A stretch of DNA of 64,000 bases from Bryopsis sp. KO-2023 (lineage: Eukaryota > Chlorophyta > Ulvophyceae > Bryopsidales > Bryopsidaceae), in assembly GCA_030272585.1 (NCBI GenBank), contig BSYQ01000011.1:186001-250000 (forward strand). Direction: 5' to 3'. Made by a program: the position numbers and the translations under genes. Shown here one piece after another: positions 22,085 to 32,231 of this stretch. How positions within the stretch are numbered: the first letter of the stretch is position 1; each line of letters begins with the position of its first letter. The notes under the pieces were generated by a model. It was not told the origin of the DNA, did no database searches, and saw only the letters and a program-made list of their open reading frames with translations.

Positions 22085-23903
22085 CAGGTGGAGGTGGAGG
22101 TGGTGGATGGCCGTACCACCCAGGTGGAGGTGGAGGTGGCGGAGGTGGAGGTGGGGGTCCTCCAGACCCTAACCAAGGCTTTGCTGCTCCGCAAGATCGC
22201 CACGGACGGATTCCGTCATCCGTTCGTATTCCTTTCCCCAAGGCCTTCTCAGGTGATGGTCAGCGATGGATCAGAGATTGGCAACTAGAAATGACGGTCT
22301 ATTGCCAGACTTTGGACATCGATGAGAGCGTATGGTTCAGGCTCTTCCGTAGTAACCTGACCGGAGCTGCTGCTCAGTGGCGAAACGTTCAGGATCTGCG
22401 TACAAGGGAAGGAAAAAGACATCCAATCACAAATTGGATTGAGTTTGTTGAGGAACTGGTCCAAGCATTTGAACCCACCAGAATGTCTGATGTAGCCAGG
22501 CGCTCCTTACGGAACCTGAAACAGACTGGGTCAGTGCATCAGTACATTGTTGCTTTCCGAGAACAGGTGCTGAGGATTCCCAACATGACAGATGAAGAAC
22601 AATACTTCTTCTTCGTGGACGGGTTAAAGTTCCATATCAAACAACAAACTGTGGCTCAAGTGCCGCACGGCATTGAGTTGGCGATCCAGACGGCGGCTCG
22701 TCTTGATGCTATTGCCTCATCCGGAGGAGGAAACTTTCGTGGCCGCGGACGGTGGCGCGGAGGTAAAGGCCGAGGCCAAAATAAAAAGCAAAACCAACCC
22801 CAGACTGATAAGGCAAACCAGATGGGTGGCCAACAGCAACCTCAGCCAGACCAGGCACAAAACATTGGCCAAGGTCGAGGTCGGGGAAGGGGTGGTGGCC
22901 GAGGTCGCGGACGAGGTGGTGGCAGGAATCAAGGACGTGGAGGTGGAGGCGCAAATCCTAAATGCTATATGTGTGGAAAAACTGGACATATTCAAAGTAA
23001 GTGTCCAGAGGGCGAAAAGTTCAAGAAATGGTTAAACGAAAAAGCCGGATGAACAGAGCCCAGACTCGTTCGGCGAAACGCAGAAGGGCACGCCGTCACA
23101 GATATAAGCAGCGCCAGAAACTTCTTAGAAAAGAAAAGTTAGCTCGAAATGCAGAAGTGAATAAAAGAGCACAAGGGGAAATAGAAAAGAATGCTACCCA
23201 AGGTGCAGAGGGATCGATTATGAGTGCTAAGTTGGAAACTCGATCCAGTAAGTGCAGCACGCTTACTAGGACAAGTTCAGAATCAAGTTCGGAACCTGTC
23301 GACTCTGTTCATGGAGACCTTGGTAGTCCTGAAGGAACTGAGAATTCGGTATCGTTCCCGCCTCAAGGAACGAAACGAAGTCCGGAAGGAAGGGAACCCG
23401 CAAGGGAATCAAATAAGCCTGCCACTCGTTCACCACCAACTGACGAGTCAGCAGCCCCTGTTCAGGGAACAGGTAGAGGACAAAAAGTGGATGAAGGTCA
23501 GTATTCACCTTCTGAGCGTATGTTACCACTAGGAGGTCCTAATCATTTGAAATTTATGGGATATGAGATCCGAGCCAGATTAGGAGGAGTACCGATCTCC
23601 GCCTATGTTGATTGTGGTGCAACGGAGAACTACATTACCAAGAAACTAGTCACGAGACTGAAACTCGAAACAACCGAGTGCAAAAAGGGAGTCACTTTGG
23701 CGGACGGAACCCTATGTTCACTTGATCGGCGATGCGAAGACTTGCAGCTCAGGATGGGTACTTATACCACAACCCTTTCCGCAGACGTCTTCCCAAACCT
23801 TTCATATGACATGATATTAGGGCTTCCTTGGTTGATGCAGACCAATCCCAAACTGGACTTTGCAACAGGTACGCTCAAAGTGCCAGTGGGTGCCCCCTGC
23901 CAC
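22081..23903 (+). pseudogene. Element D-type gag (capsid/nucleocapsid) and protease block
   Basis: Plus-strand block. A Gly-rich stretch leads into a retrotransposon gag domain (WFRLFRSNLTGAAAQW). An RGG-rich tail and a CCHC zinc knuckle follow (CYMCGKTGHIQSKC, near 22964-23005). Then comes a retropepsin-like protease with DCGA in YVDCGATENYI and the later ILGLPW motif (frame 23001-23903). It lies on the strand opposite to the rest of D and is truncated on the right by the hAT insertion. It is part of a broken fossil. The protease stretch is free of stops up to the hAT end. Confidence 0.75.
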
Positions 23904-24200
23904 CATACTATGGATCCGATCACCGATCTGATCGGTCGCCGATCAGGTCTGGCAGGGCCGATCATCGATCAAGATCGGCCGATCACCGATCTGATCGGTC
24001 GCCCTACTTGATCGGCAGTTTTTGATCGGCCTGATCGTGATCGGCCGATCAAAAACTGCCGATCAGGTGCCGACAGGGTGCGGCGCTTGATCGAGATCGT
24101 GATCGTGATCGGCGCGATCGACTATAATCGGCTTGCGCCGATCATGATCGGCGCAACACCGATCATGATCGGTGGGTCGTCTGCGTCAAGAATCGATCAT
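23904..24200. repeat. hAT left terminus and GATCGG array
   Basis: Terminal inverted repeat followed by many copies of GATCGG/CCGATC, several as the palindrome TGATCGGCCGATCA. hAT transposases such as Ac bind short repeated subterminal motifs, so these are the likely transposase-binding sites. Confidence 0.7.
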
Positions 24201-24305
24201 TGATCGCGGGTGAGATGCAGGTGAGTCACGCGGGCACATCGCATGTTCGGTTGCTGTTAATCTGGTGAGCGTTTAACTCCACGTCTTATCAGCGCCCCGT
24301 TCGAA

Positions 24306-26984
24306 ATGGGCCGGCATGGAAAAAGAAAAGCGCTCGTCACCCCTGCGAGGTCGGGGCAACGCCCACACACGTCCCAGAGGAGACCAGTTCCGACCGGATC
24401 TGGAAGCGGGGGGTTGGAACCTCGTCGCCAGGGCAGCGTTCCATCCGTGGGGCCGCAGGGGTCGGGGCAAGCATCTGACCTGACCAACAGTGCGTTACTC
24501 CCTGATCTGTTCCGCCTTGTTGTACTCTTATGGTTTTGTGGGGGGGTGAGGTGTTCCCTTGTTGGATTGTGTGAGGTGCTTGTGCTTTCTCCAGTTGTTC
24601 TGGTTCTGCTTTTATGAGGTGTTTGTCCTGTCCTGCCCTGCCCTGCAGTGAACAGAAATGGAAAGGAAGCTGATCTGCTGGAACTGGGTGCAAGCCCTCC
24701 TGTGATTCCTGTTCGGAGAAGTAACACATGGGTTGACAAGATGTATGTCAGCAGTCCAGAAGGCAAGATCCTGGTGTATAAGGATGATCGGGGCAGAAAG
24801 GTGGTGTCGTGCAGAATCTGTCATGAACAATTGTCATGGGTGAAGGGAGGCAGGATCCCCCTTTTGAATCATGCGGCCAAACACGGTATCCGGATCAGTT
24901 CCGAAATGGAAATTGCTGTCGCGGAAGGCTTTGAGGGCTGCCATTTGAAAAGGCAAACAGATCAGGACATGAAAACAGGCACACAAGGGGGTCGGATCAG
25001 TTCTTTTGGGACCCAGAAAACACTCCCGTTTGTGTCTAAATGGGGACCTACTACCCGGGAGTTCCAGTCGTACCGGCACAAGGTTATGTGCTATCTGGTC
25101 AGCGTCGGGGCCCCCTTCAGGACAGTGGAAGATCAGCACTTCCGAGACATGTGCACTCAACTGAACGCATCTGCTCCGCCTCTATCAGCGAAATCCATGT
25201 CTCACCAGGTCGGATTGTCCTCCAACAGGCTTAAAAAAAAGATGAAGGATATGGATCTGAGCAGATTCCGACCATGCTTTGTTGCTGATGGTTGGTCTCA
25301 GCAGCCCAAGCATTGGTTCGCGATGGGGGCTGTCTACATACACCGGGACCCGGAACAGGATCTGTTCGAACTCAAGCGGATCAGTCTCGGGACCTGGGAA
25401 ATGGAGGGTACCGCAACTGCTGTGGACATTTGCACAAAAATGAACGAGATCAGGGAGGACTTTGATCTGACCGGATATCAGGCCAGCATCGTTACCGATC
25501 ACGAGTCCAGAATGGGGGCAGCATGTGAAATGAACTACAGTTACGATTGGCACGGGTGCGGGACACACAGAATAAATTTGGGGGTAAAGAAGGGTCTGAA
25601 AAATGCCCCCCAAAGCGTGAACGACCTTGTGGCCAAAGTACACGATCTGTGCAGAACAGTGATGGGTGCATCCACTCATTGGGAAAAGCTGAAACAGATT
25701 CAGATCGATCGAGCCAAAAGAAAAGAAGCTGATCTGGAACGGCAACAAGCGGAGGCTGCTCCCCAAGAGTTAATTTATGTGGTCCGGTCCTCGACAGCCA
25801 CGGGTGCCTCTGGGATTGGCAACGGTGGGCTTGGTGAGAGCCCCGGTCCATCTCAAGTTGATGAGGATGAACTTCTGGAGGATGCACAAGAGGAATCTAA
25901 TCAAAACGACCATCAGAGCCAGGAACAGGACGACCCCACATCACAGGAAATATATTCAAGTGATGAAGACGCATGTCCCGATGATGGAGACGACGTGGAG
26001 GAGGCAGAAGACTGCCCAGGACCTGTCCGCAGATCTGACAAGGTTCTCAGACTGACCTTGGCGGTGGAGACTAGGTGGAACAGCATCTGGTACATGTTGC
26101 ATCGATTGTTGATTTTGAAACCCGATCTGATCCAGCTCTTTCCCCTCCTTCCCCCCCAATACAATATCAACCCCCAAGAATGGAAAGTGCTGCTAGAACT
26201 GTACCTGGTTCTGAGGCCATACAAGGAAGCAACCAAGGTACTGGAGGCAGAAAAGAAGGTGACGGGGAGTGCCGTCCTGATGCTCATGGCTCGGATCAGC
26301 GCTGCGGTAGATGCCATGAACATCGAGGAACCGGATGTGATAGACTTCAGAGATGTGCTCCGCACAGTCATGGACCATGAATTTGACGATCCCGCATGGC
26401 TCCTGGCCGTCGGGTGCATGCAGCATCTGGATCCGACCAAACTATCACTCGAAGACGCTGAGGTGAATCGGTATTTGTGGGGCACCCCAGGGCGCTTTCC
26501 TTGCTTGAGGAAGCAATTCAGCAGACCTGATCTGTGGGTTTCAGATGTGCTGCAAGAGTGCGTGACTCTGCTGAAGGAGATCCGGCTGCGATCAGATTAC
26601 AGAGGTGTTGACAATCCGGGGGAAGGCAGAGAGGGAAAAAAAAAGAAAAAGGAAAATCTCGAACGGGACTGGCTCAGTGTGTGCCCTCCTCCATCTGCTA
26701 CGGGCGGTTCTAATTCTGATGAGTGGGAGCGATATTGTGGGGTCAGGAGGGTTATTCAGAGCACTTCATCTGTTCTGGACTGGTGGAGGGTACACCAGGC
26801 GGCATACCCAACAGTTTCGATCCTGGCTGCCGAGTATCTCTGCATCCCAGCCTCCAGCGCCTCGGTTGAGCGGATGTTCAGTGTCAATGGCCACCAGCTG
26901 AACAAGCGCAGGAGGGCGATGGAGGAGAGCAAGGTCAACCAACTGACCGTGCTCCGGGACAATCTGCATCTGTTCAGGGCATGA
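24306..26984 (+). CDS. hAT transposase with BED zinc finger
   Basis: The main exon runs from 24649 to 26984, about 777 residues. A pyrimidine-rich CCTGCAG acceptor precedes it. A possible first exon starts at ATG 24306 with a phase-compatible TGT/GTGAGG donor near 24570. Without it, the first in-frame ATG is near 24741. A BED-type finger has C55, C58, H75 and H79 (numbered from 24648). The RNase H-like core shows ADGW (D214), TDHES (D284) and C304-x2-H307 in the usual CxxH place. An acidic, Ser-rich insertion spans about 400-460, followed by the RW motif (ETRWNSIWYML). The C-terminal hAT dimerisation block contains SSASVERMFSVNG (about 735-750). The catalytic Glu was not assigned. GATC occurs about 28 times in this exon by eye, against about 9 expected. 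Confidence 0.9.
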
Positions 26985-27204
26985 CCTGAACTGCTTCTGT
27001 TTGATTGTGTGGGACAATCTGCAGTCTGATTCAGAACCCTCCTGTTTCGGAGGAACTCTCCTTTTTTTGGTTTGGGGTGCCGGGTATGTTCTCTGTTTGG
27101 GGTGCTGGGTATGGATCAGACAATCTGCATCTTGACCTGGTGTGATTTGCCCCGAGTTTTGTTTGTTTTGGTATGGGTATGTAATCCAAACTTTTTTGAA
27201 TGCT

Positions 27205-27545
27205 TGGTAAAAAGTTTCAGAGGTTTCCACAGATTCCAGCACTGATTCAGCCCACACAGATAACCCTCTGTTTATGGTTCATGGTTCATTGCATGACTCA
27301 AACAAAACAAAAAGTTTCAGAGGTTCCACAGATTCCAACACTGATTCAGCCCACACAAATAACCCTCTGTTTATGGTTCATGGTTCATTACATGACTCAA
27401 ACAAAACAAAAAGTTTCAGAGGTTCCACAGATTCCAGCACTGATTCAGCCCACACAAATAACCCTCTGTTCATGGTTCATGGTTCATTACGTGAATCAAA
27501 AAACAGATAACAGATCCCAGACTGGTTCATGGTTCATTACGTGAA
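27205..27545. repeat. 100-bp tandem repeat downstream of the transposase
   Basis: Three copies of a 99-100-bp unit (starts near 27211, 27311 and 27410) containing AAAGTTTCAGAGGTTCCACAG and ending near TTCATTACATGACTC. They are followed by two copies of a shorter sub-unit with ATCAAAAAACAGATAACAGAT. It lies inside the hAT, between transposase and solo LTR. Plus-strand frames here are only repeat artefacts. Confidence 0.8.
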
Positions 27546-27569
27546 TCAAAAAACAGATAACAGATAACA

Positions 27570-27988
27570 TGATAGGAACTTTCTGAGGAAGAGAGTAAAA
27601 CGGCTAGACTTCGTCTAGAGAATCGGTGCAAGTAAACCAATGCTTTTACAAGGAAACAAAGGTACATCAATAATGTCGGCCGGGCCGAATAAGTATTCGG
27701 CCCGCACTGACAGCCTGGCCGAATATCCGCATATTCGGTCCACCTGGCCTAACACAATCATCCCCCTAATCTGTCGTAGTTCAGTCTGGGCCACGAATGT
27801 GGATAAGTCCGTCAGTGGCGATTGCCAGGCTGGCCGCGGCTTAGCCTACGGCCCAGAGTGGTCTGACTGTCAATAAAGGAATGGATCGGCCCGGCCTAGC
27901 CGATCAACTTAGTACGTACGTTTGGCCAGTGCGGTCCAAACAGCGGCCAACCACTGTGTGGTCCGACTGGGCCGAAACGTTCGTATCA
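27570..27988. mobile_element. Solo LTR related to element C, inside the hAT
   Basis: 419 bp, TGATAGGAAC...CGTTCGTATCA, flanked by the direct repeat TAACA (27565-27569, 27989-27993). It shares with the C LTR the palindrome GGCCGAATAAGTATTCGGCC, the GGCCGAAACGTTCGTATCA-type end and the length. It is clearly diverged from C, so it comes from a related family. Confidence 0.85.
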
Positions 27989-28030
27989 TAACAGATAACC
28001 CTCTGTTTATGGTGACTCAAAACAGGTTAT

Positions 28031-30850
28031 TTAATTTGGCTCCTCCTCCTCCACCAACCTCCCATCCGGTCCAACCCTGACCCGATACACACGTGTGCGG
28101 TCTTCAGGGATCGGTGCAAAGTCGACCGAGCCAGTATCCAGGTCCCTCATTACGTTTCGGTCCTCCAAACGGGTCTGATGGTGGAAGAGGCCTTCACGGA
28201 CTCTGTGGAGAGCGTAACAGTTCTGCAGATACACGTTTTGCACGAACTGATTCAGATGGGGCATGGAGGCGAAGGTTATCGGGAATTGGATGGTGAAGTC
28301 GGGGAAGAAGGCGTACTCCGTCTGCATGTTGGCTCTCTCTCGCTGGGCAGTTCTGCGCTGTTCCCTGCTCCGTTCAGACATGATCCTTCGCAAGGGGGCC
28401 TGCCTGCGCCGAGGGTACCCCTCACTGTCGTTGATGCAAGGTTGTCCATCAAAATCCATTGGCCACCTGTCCATCAATGGGGGTCTGGGGTTTGCCTGCC
28501 TCTGACCACCATGACCACCCTGGCCACCCTGACCACCCTGACCACCCTGGCCACCCTGACCACCCTGACCACCCTGACCTGCTCTGTTCCTGTTCCTGCC
28601 GCCTCCCCCGAATTCCCATCCACCAACATTCCCCCTTCCACCAGCTCCAGCAGGTCTGAACATGTTTGGGGGTGGCCCTCTTCCACCAGCTTCAGCAGCT
28701 CTGAACATGTTTGGGGGTGGCCCTCTTCCACCAGCTTCAGCAGCTCTGAACAGATTGGGGGGTGGCCCTCTTCCACCAGCTTCAGCGGGTCTGAACAGAT
28801 TGGGGGGTGGCCCTCTTCCACCAGCTTCAGCGGGTCTGAACAGATTGGGGGGTGGCCCTCTTCCACCAGCTTCAGCGGCTCTGAACAGATTGGGGGGTGG
28901 CCCTCTTCCACCAGCTCCAGCAGGTCTAAACATGTTTGGGGGGGAGCCTCTTCCACCAGGGTGAAGCACAGGTTCAGGTTCATAAACAGACTCCTCGTCC
29001 GTCATACTCCACGGGTTTTCCGGCAGCTGCTCAGAGGATCCCTCAGGTTCAGGTTCAGATTCAGGTTCATCTGCGGTTGGAAGTGTAGCTTCAGGCAAAA
29101 TCTCTTGTGCAGGATCAGGCATACTAGGGATATGATAGGCAATGATCGGCTTGCTAAAAATAGGTCTAAACGGGGTCGGATCGGGATCGGATTTTCACTA
29201 ATGTCTATTATAGGGTGATACAAAAATAATCGTTTTTTTTTTTTTTTTTTTTTTACCGATCATGATCGGTGCCGATCATCGGTGATCGGTGTCTTGATCG
29301 GACCGATTAATCGGGATCGGCGACCGATCCGATCAAAGAACGGCGTCGGCCGATCCCGATCCCGATCCGATCAAGGCGCGGAGCTGTGATCGGAATAGTC
29401 GGCCGATCAAAGTCGGCGTTTTTTTTTTGATCGGTACAATGATCGGGGAGAACCGATCATGATCGGTATGAAAGGCGCGAAGTCGGTGAATTTGATAAAT
29501 TTCCGATCAGATCGAATCTGCCGATCACCCACCGATCCCGATCCGATCATGATCGGAAATCGGGTGACGCGCAAAGTAACCCCCGCAGGGTCCCCAGAAC
29601 CCAAGGGAACCGAGTGGGATTCGAACACCGTACCGCACGGTGTCGAGTCATCTACACTGAGCGCTAAGCCAAGTGGACCACGATGATTTTGTGGCTGTTG
29701 CGATGATATACCTTAATCTGTTTGTAATTCTGTGAAATTAGGGTATATTATTGCAACAACCACAAAATCATCGTGGTCCACTTGGCTTAGCGCTCAGTGT
29801 AGATGACTCGACACCGTGCGGTACGGTGTTCGAATCCCACTCGGTTCCCTTGGGTTCTGGGGACCCTGCGGGGGTTACTTTGCGCGTCACCCGATTTCCG
29901 ATCATGATCGGATCGGGATCGGTGGGTGATCGGCAGATCCGATCTGATCGGAAAACGCCGATCCCGATCCCGATCCGATCTGGTTTCCGAGGCAGAATTG
30001 GGTGATCGGCCGATTTTGATCGGAAAAGTCGGACCGATTTTCGTGATCGGTCCGATTTTGATCGGTGATCGGTTTGATCGGACCGATCTGATCGATGATC
30101 GATTTGATCGGAAATTACGGGTGCCGATCTTGATCGGAGATCGGTTTGATCGATGACCGACAGATCGGGATCGGATCCCTAGTATGGGATCAGGTGCTGG
30201 AAGACTTGCAGCTTCGATGCTCCAGTCGAACGTTCTGCTCAGATCTAGATCAACCTCGTGCATGGTTGCAACCTCCTCTCTGAGCTGGTCCAGATGAGGC
30301 AATAGCTGGCGATCACGAAGGAGTTCTGCAAAAGACAGAATGTGAATGAGAGGGCAGAGAGAAAAACAACCTAATTTGAACCTGATGCTGGACTGCTCAC
30401 CTGTAGGCACCATGTAGGGGTATTCCATGTCCCCCAGGTTGGTGCTCCCCTTCCTGGTCAGTCCTGGAGGTGTCACATGAATGGAATCGAGTATGGGGTC
30501 GATGCGCCTTTCAGGGGGGTTGCCCGCTCGGTACGCTCGCAAGAAAAGTTCGTCTTCGCTTCCCGCAGCGCTGTCCAGGGCGGATGCAGCTTTCCAGAAA
30601 AGAGCCTAGGAAGACAAGTAACAGTAACCCTAAGTCAAAACATTCGAAACAGAAACAGCGCAGCAGATAGCAGGCAGCATACACTTACATTTTCCAGACC
30701 AAAATACGTGTTAAGCGACGTCAAATGCCGGAACACCACCTCGGCGGCATCCCGATCTACCACCGTCCCGGGCTGGAACAGGTCTGTTCGGTTTTGGAGC
30801 CTGTTCCGGAGCCTCACGACATACTGCCGTGCTTTGAGTTCCACGTACAT
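28031..30850 (-). CDS. Second gene of the hAT transposon: low-complexity PPPNLFR-repeat protein
   Basis: Spliced minus-strand gene inside the hAT. Exons 30850-30689, 30605-30401 and 30325-30187 join in phase, with GTAAGT and GTGAGC donors and CTAG and GCAG acceptors. The last exon, 29119-28031, ends in a stop. MITE copy 2 (29120-30186) sits within the coding region between the last two, so this copy is interrupted unless the MITE is removed from the RNA. The N-terminal part is helical and charged. Then follow an acidic stretch, seven copies of the 15-residue repeat GGRGPPPNLFR(A/P)AEA, a GGQ run, and a basic then acidic C-terminus including FFPDFTIQFPITFASMP. No known domain was recognised. 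It does not resemble the transposase. It could be an accessory transposition factor or a captured host gene. Confidence 0.65.
28507..28970. repeat. 45-bp tandem repeat and GGQ-coding minisatellite
   Basis: At about 28650-28970 there are seven copies of a 45-bp unit (CTGAACAGATTGGGGGGTGG-type start) encoding the PPPN(L/M)FR repeat. At about 28507-28577, short CCACCCTGA/CCACCCTGG repeats encode Gly-Gly-Gln. The repeat length is a multiple of three and the frame is kept, so it is under coding constraint or young. Confidence 0.85.
29120..30186. mobile_element. Non-autonomous hAT element (MITE), copy 2
   Basis: Same family and length (1067 bp) as copy 1, with the same CATACTAGGGAT ends, GATCGG-rich body and central palindrome. 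It is flanked by GGATCAGG (29112-29119, 30187-30194). It is inserted inside the second gene of the hAT transposon that probably mobilises it. Differences from copy 1 are few and scattered, so both moved recently. Confidence 0.9.
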
Positions 30851-30959
30851 CGCAATCGATCAGCACTGCAGGCGAGACAACAACAAGATACCACGATACA
30901 AAGGCGCACGGTGCGGTGAAGTTGAACAGGGAGCGAAGTCGATATATTCGGGACAGTAC

Positions 30960-31448
30960 GGCAGAACTGACTAACTTTGGATTTGATCGGAAGTGATGAT
31001 CGGCGCAAAAGTCGGTTTTTGATTTCTTGGACCGATCATAATCGGAATTTGAAACCAAATCCCGATCAACCGACCATGATCGGAGCTGATCGGATCAACG
31101 GCCGATTAATCGGCGTTTTACCGATCTTGATCGGCCGATTAGGCGTTTGCATGTCGCAACGCTTGATCGTGATCGGGATCGTGATCGGAGCAACCGATCA
31201 GATCGGTGATCGGCGAACCGATCACGATCACGATCAAGCTTTGATCGGCCGACCACGATCATCGATCAGGTTTTGATCGGCCGATCACGATCACGATCAT
31301 CGATCATGATCGGTAAAAAAAAAAAAAAAAAAGACCGATCATTTTCAGAATCATGTGGAACGAGATCGTATCAGGTCAGATCGATGAAACGACCTGTCCT
31401 GACATCGAAAATGGACGGCCGATCATTTCCGATCACGTCCATAGTATG
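30960..31448. repeat. hAT right terminus and GATCGG array
   Basis: Dense GATCGG/CCGATC and GATCACGATC words, a poly-A tract near 31316-31332, then the right terminal inverted repeat. It mirrors the left array. Confidence 0.7.
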
Positions 31449-31456
31449 CCTGCCAC

Positions 31457-31525
31457 AGGAGGGCCCCCTGCCCTATAAACCCTGTCGTACTCCCAATTGT
31501 ACTACAACATCACCCTAAACCCGAG
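31457..31525. repeat. Fragment of element D LTR
   Basis: About 69 bp identical to the inner part of the D LTR (AGGAGGGCCCCCTGCCC through CCCGAGTT), in the same orientation as the true LTRs. It lies between the hAT and a piece of D's gag. It is part of the internal rearrangement of D. Confidence 0.8.
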
Positions 31526-31613
31526 TTGTGGAAAGATCCCCCTCCACTTCCAGGTGGTCCTCCTCCCCCTCCGCCTCCACCCCCAGGCCCACCTCCGGGT
31601 CCCCCTCCACCAC

Positions 31614-32036
31614 TGATAGTGAAGCTTGTGGGTGACGCAATAGTGGTCGGCTGTGTTGGTTGGATTCGTGATAACTTGCTGGCTAACGCAAGTATACTTG
31701 TGGGGTTTGTTGCTTTAGACAACTCTCTAGCTAGCGCGGTTGTGAACGCTACTAGAGCACTTAGGTTGGGAAGTGATTGCGTCAGGCAAACACTTAACAC
31801 ACACACACACACAAACACACACACAAGCGGGAACACACCAATCCCACGAATCCCGAGTTCTTACAAAGTAACTAAGAGTGTCAAAACAACGAGTGGGCCT
31901 CTTAAGTACCCCTAAGTGTAGTACGCTGACGCATGCCCCAAACTCTGGGTCTAATCTGTCTTACTCGCGAACCCACATGCGTCAGCCACCCTCGGCTCTA
32001 TCCCAAACTACCTCGTAGAGCGCTAAAAGACTAACA
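31614..32036 (-). repeat. Element A 3' LTR
   Basis: 423 bp. On the plus strand it starts TGATAGTGAAGC and ends ACTAACA. It contains a CA run and four copies of TGACGCA/TGCGTCA. The adjacent GCGGGGGGGGCGTA (in sense) is the polypurine tract. Confidence 0.9.
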
Positions 32037-32231
32037 TACGCCCCCCCCGCAAAAAGTGGGCGCCCACGCACACCAAAACACAAAGAAAAACAAAAACACA
32101 AAAACACAAACACAAAACTCACCCACTCCCATACCCACACCCAACTGTCTTGGACCTGTCTCTTGCTCTGACGTCTCTGACAGCTGCTGCACGCACACAC
32201 TTGGTCGACGATAACTCCTTTTCCCTCCTCC

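Larger units (their letters stand above)
23904..31448. mobile_element. Autonomous-type hAT DNA transposon with two genes
   Basis: Ends CATACTATGGATCC... and (reverse complement) CATACTATGGACGTGATCGG, flanked by the 8-bp repeat CCTGCCAC (23896-23903, 31449-31456). It is 7.5 kb long, or about 6 kb without the solo LTR and MITE lodged in it. Both subterminal regions are dense in GATCGG/CCGATC. It carries a hAT transposase on the plus strand (24306-26984) and a second spliced gene on the minus strand (28031-30850), tail to tail. A tandem-repeat region (27205-27545) and the solo LTR (27570-27988) lie between the two genes. The ends and subterminal motif match the 1.07-kb MITEs, so this family is their likely transposase source. 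The transposase frame is open throughout. Confidence 0.9.
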
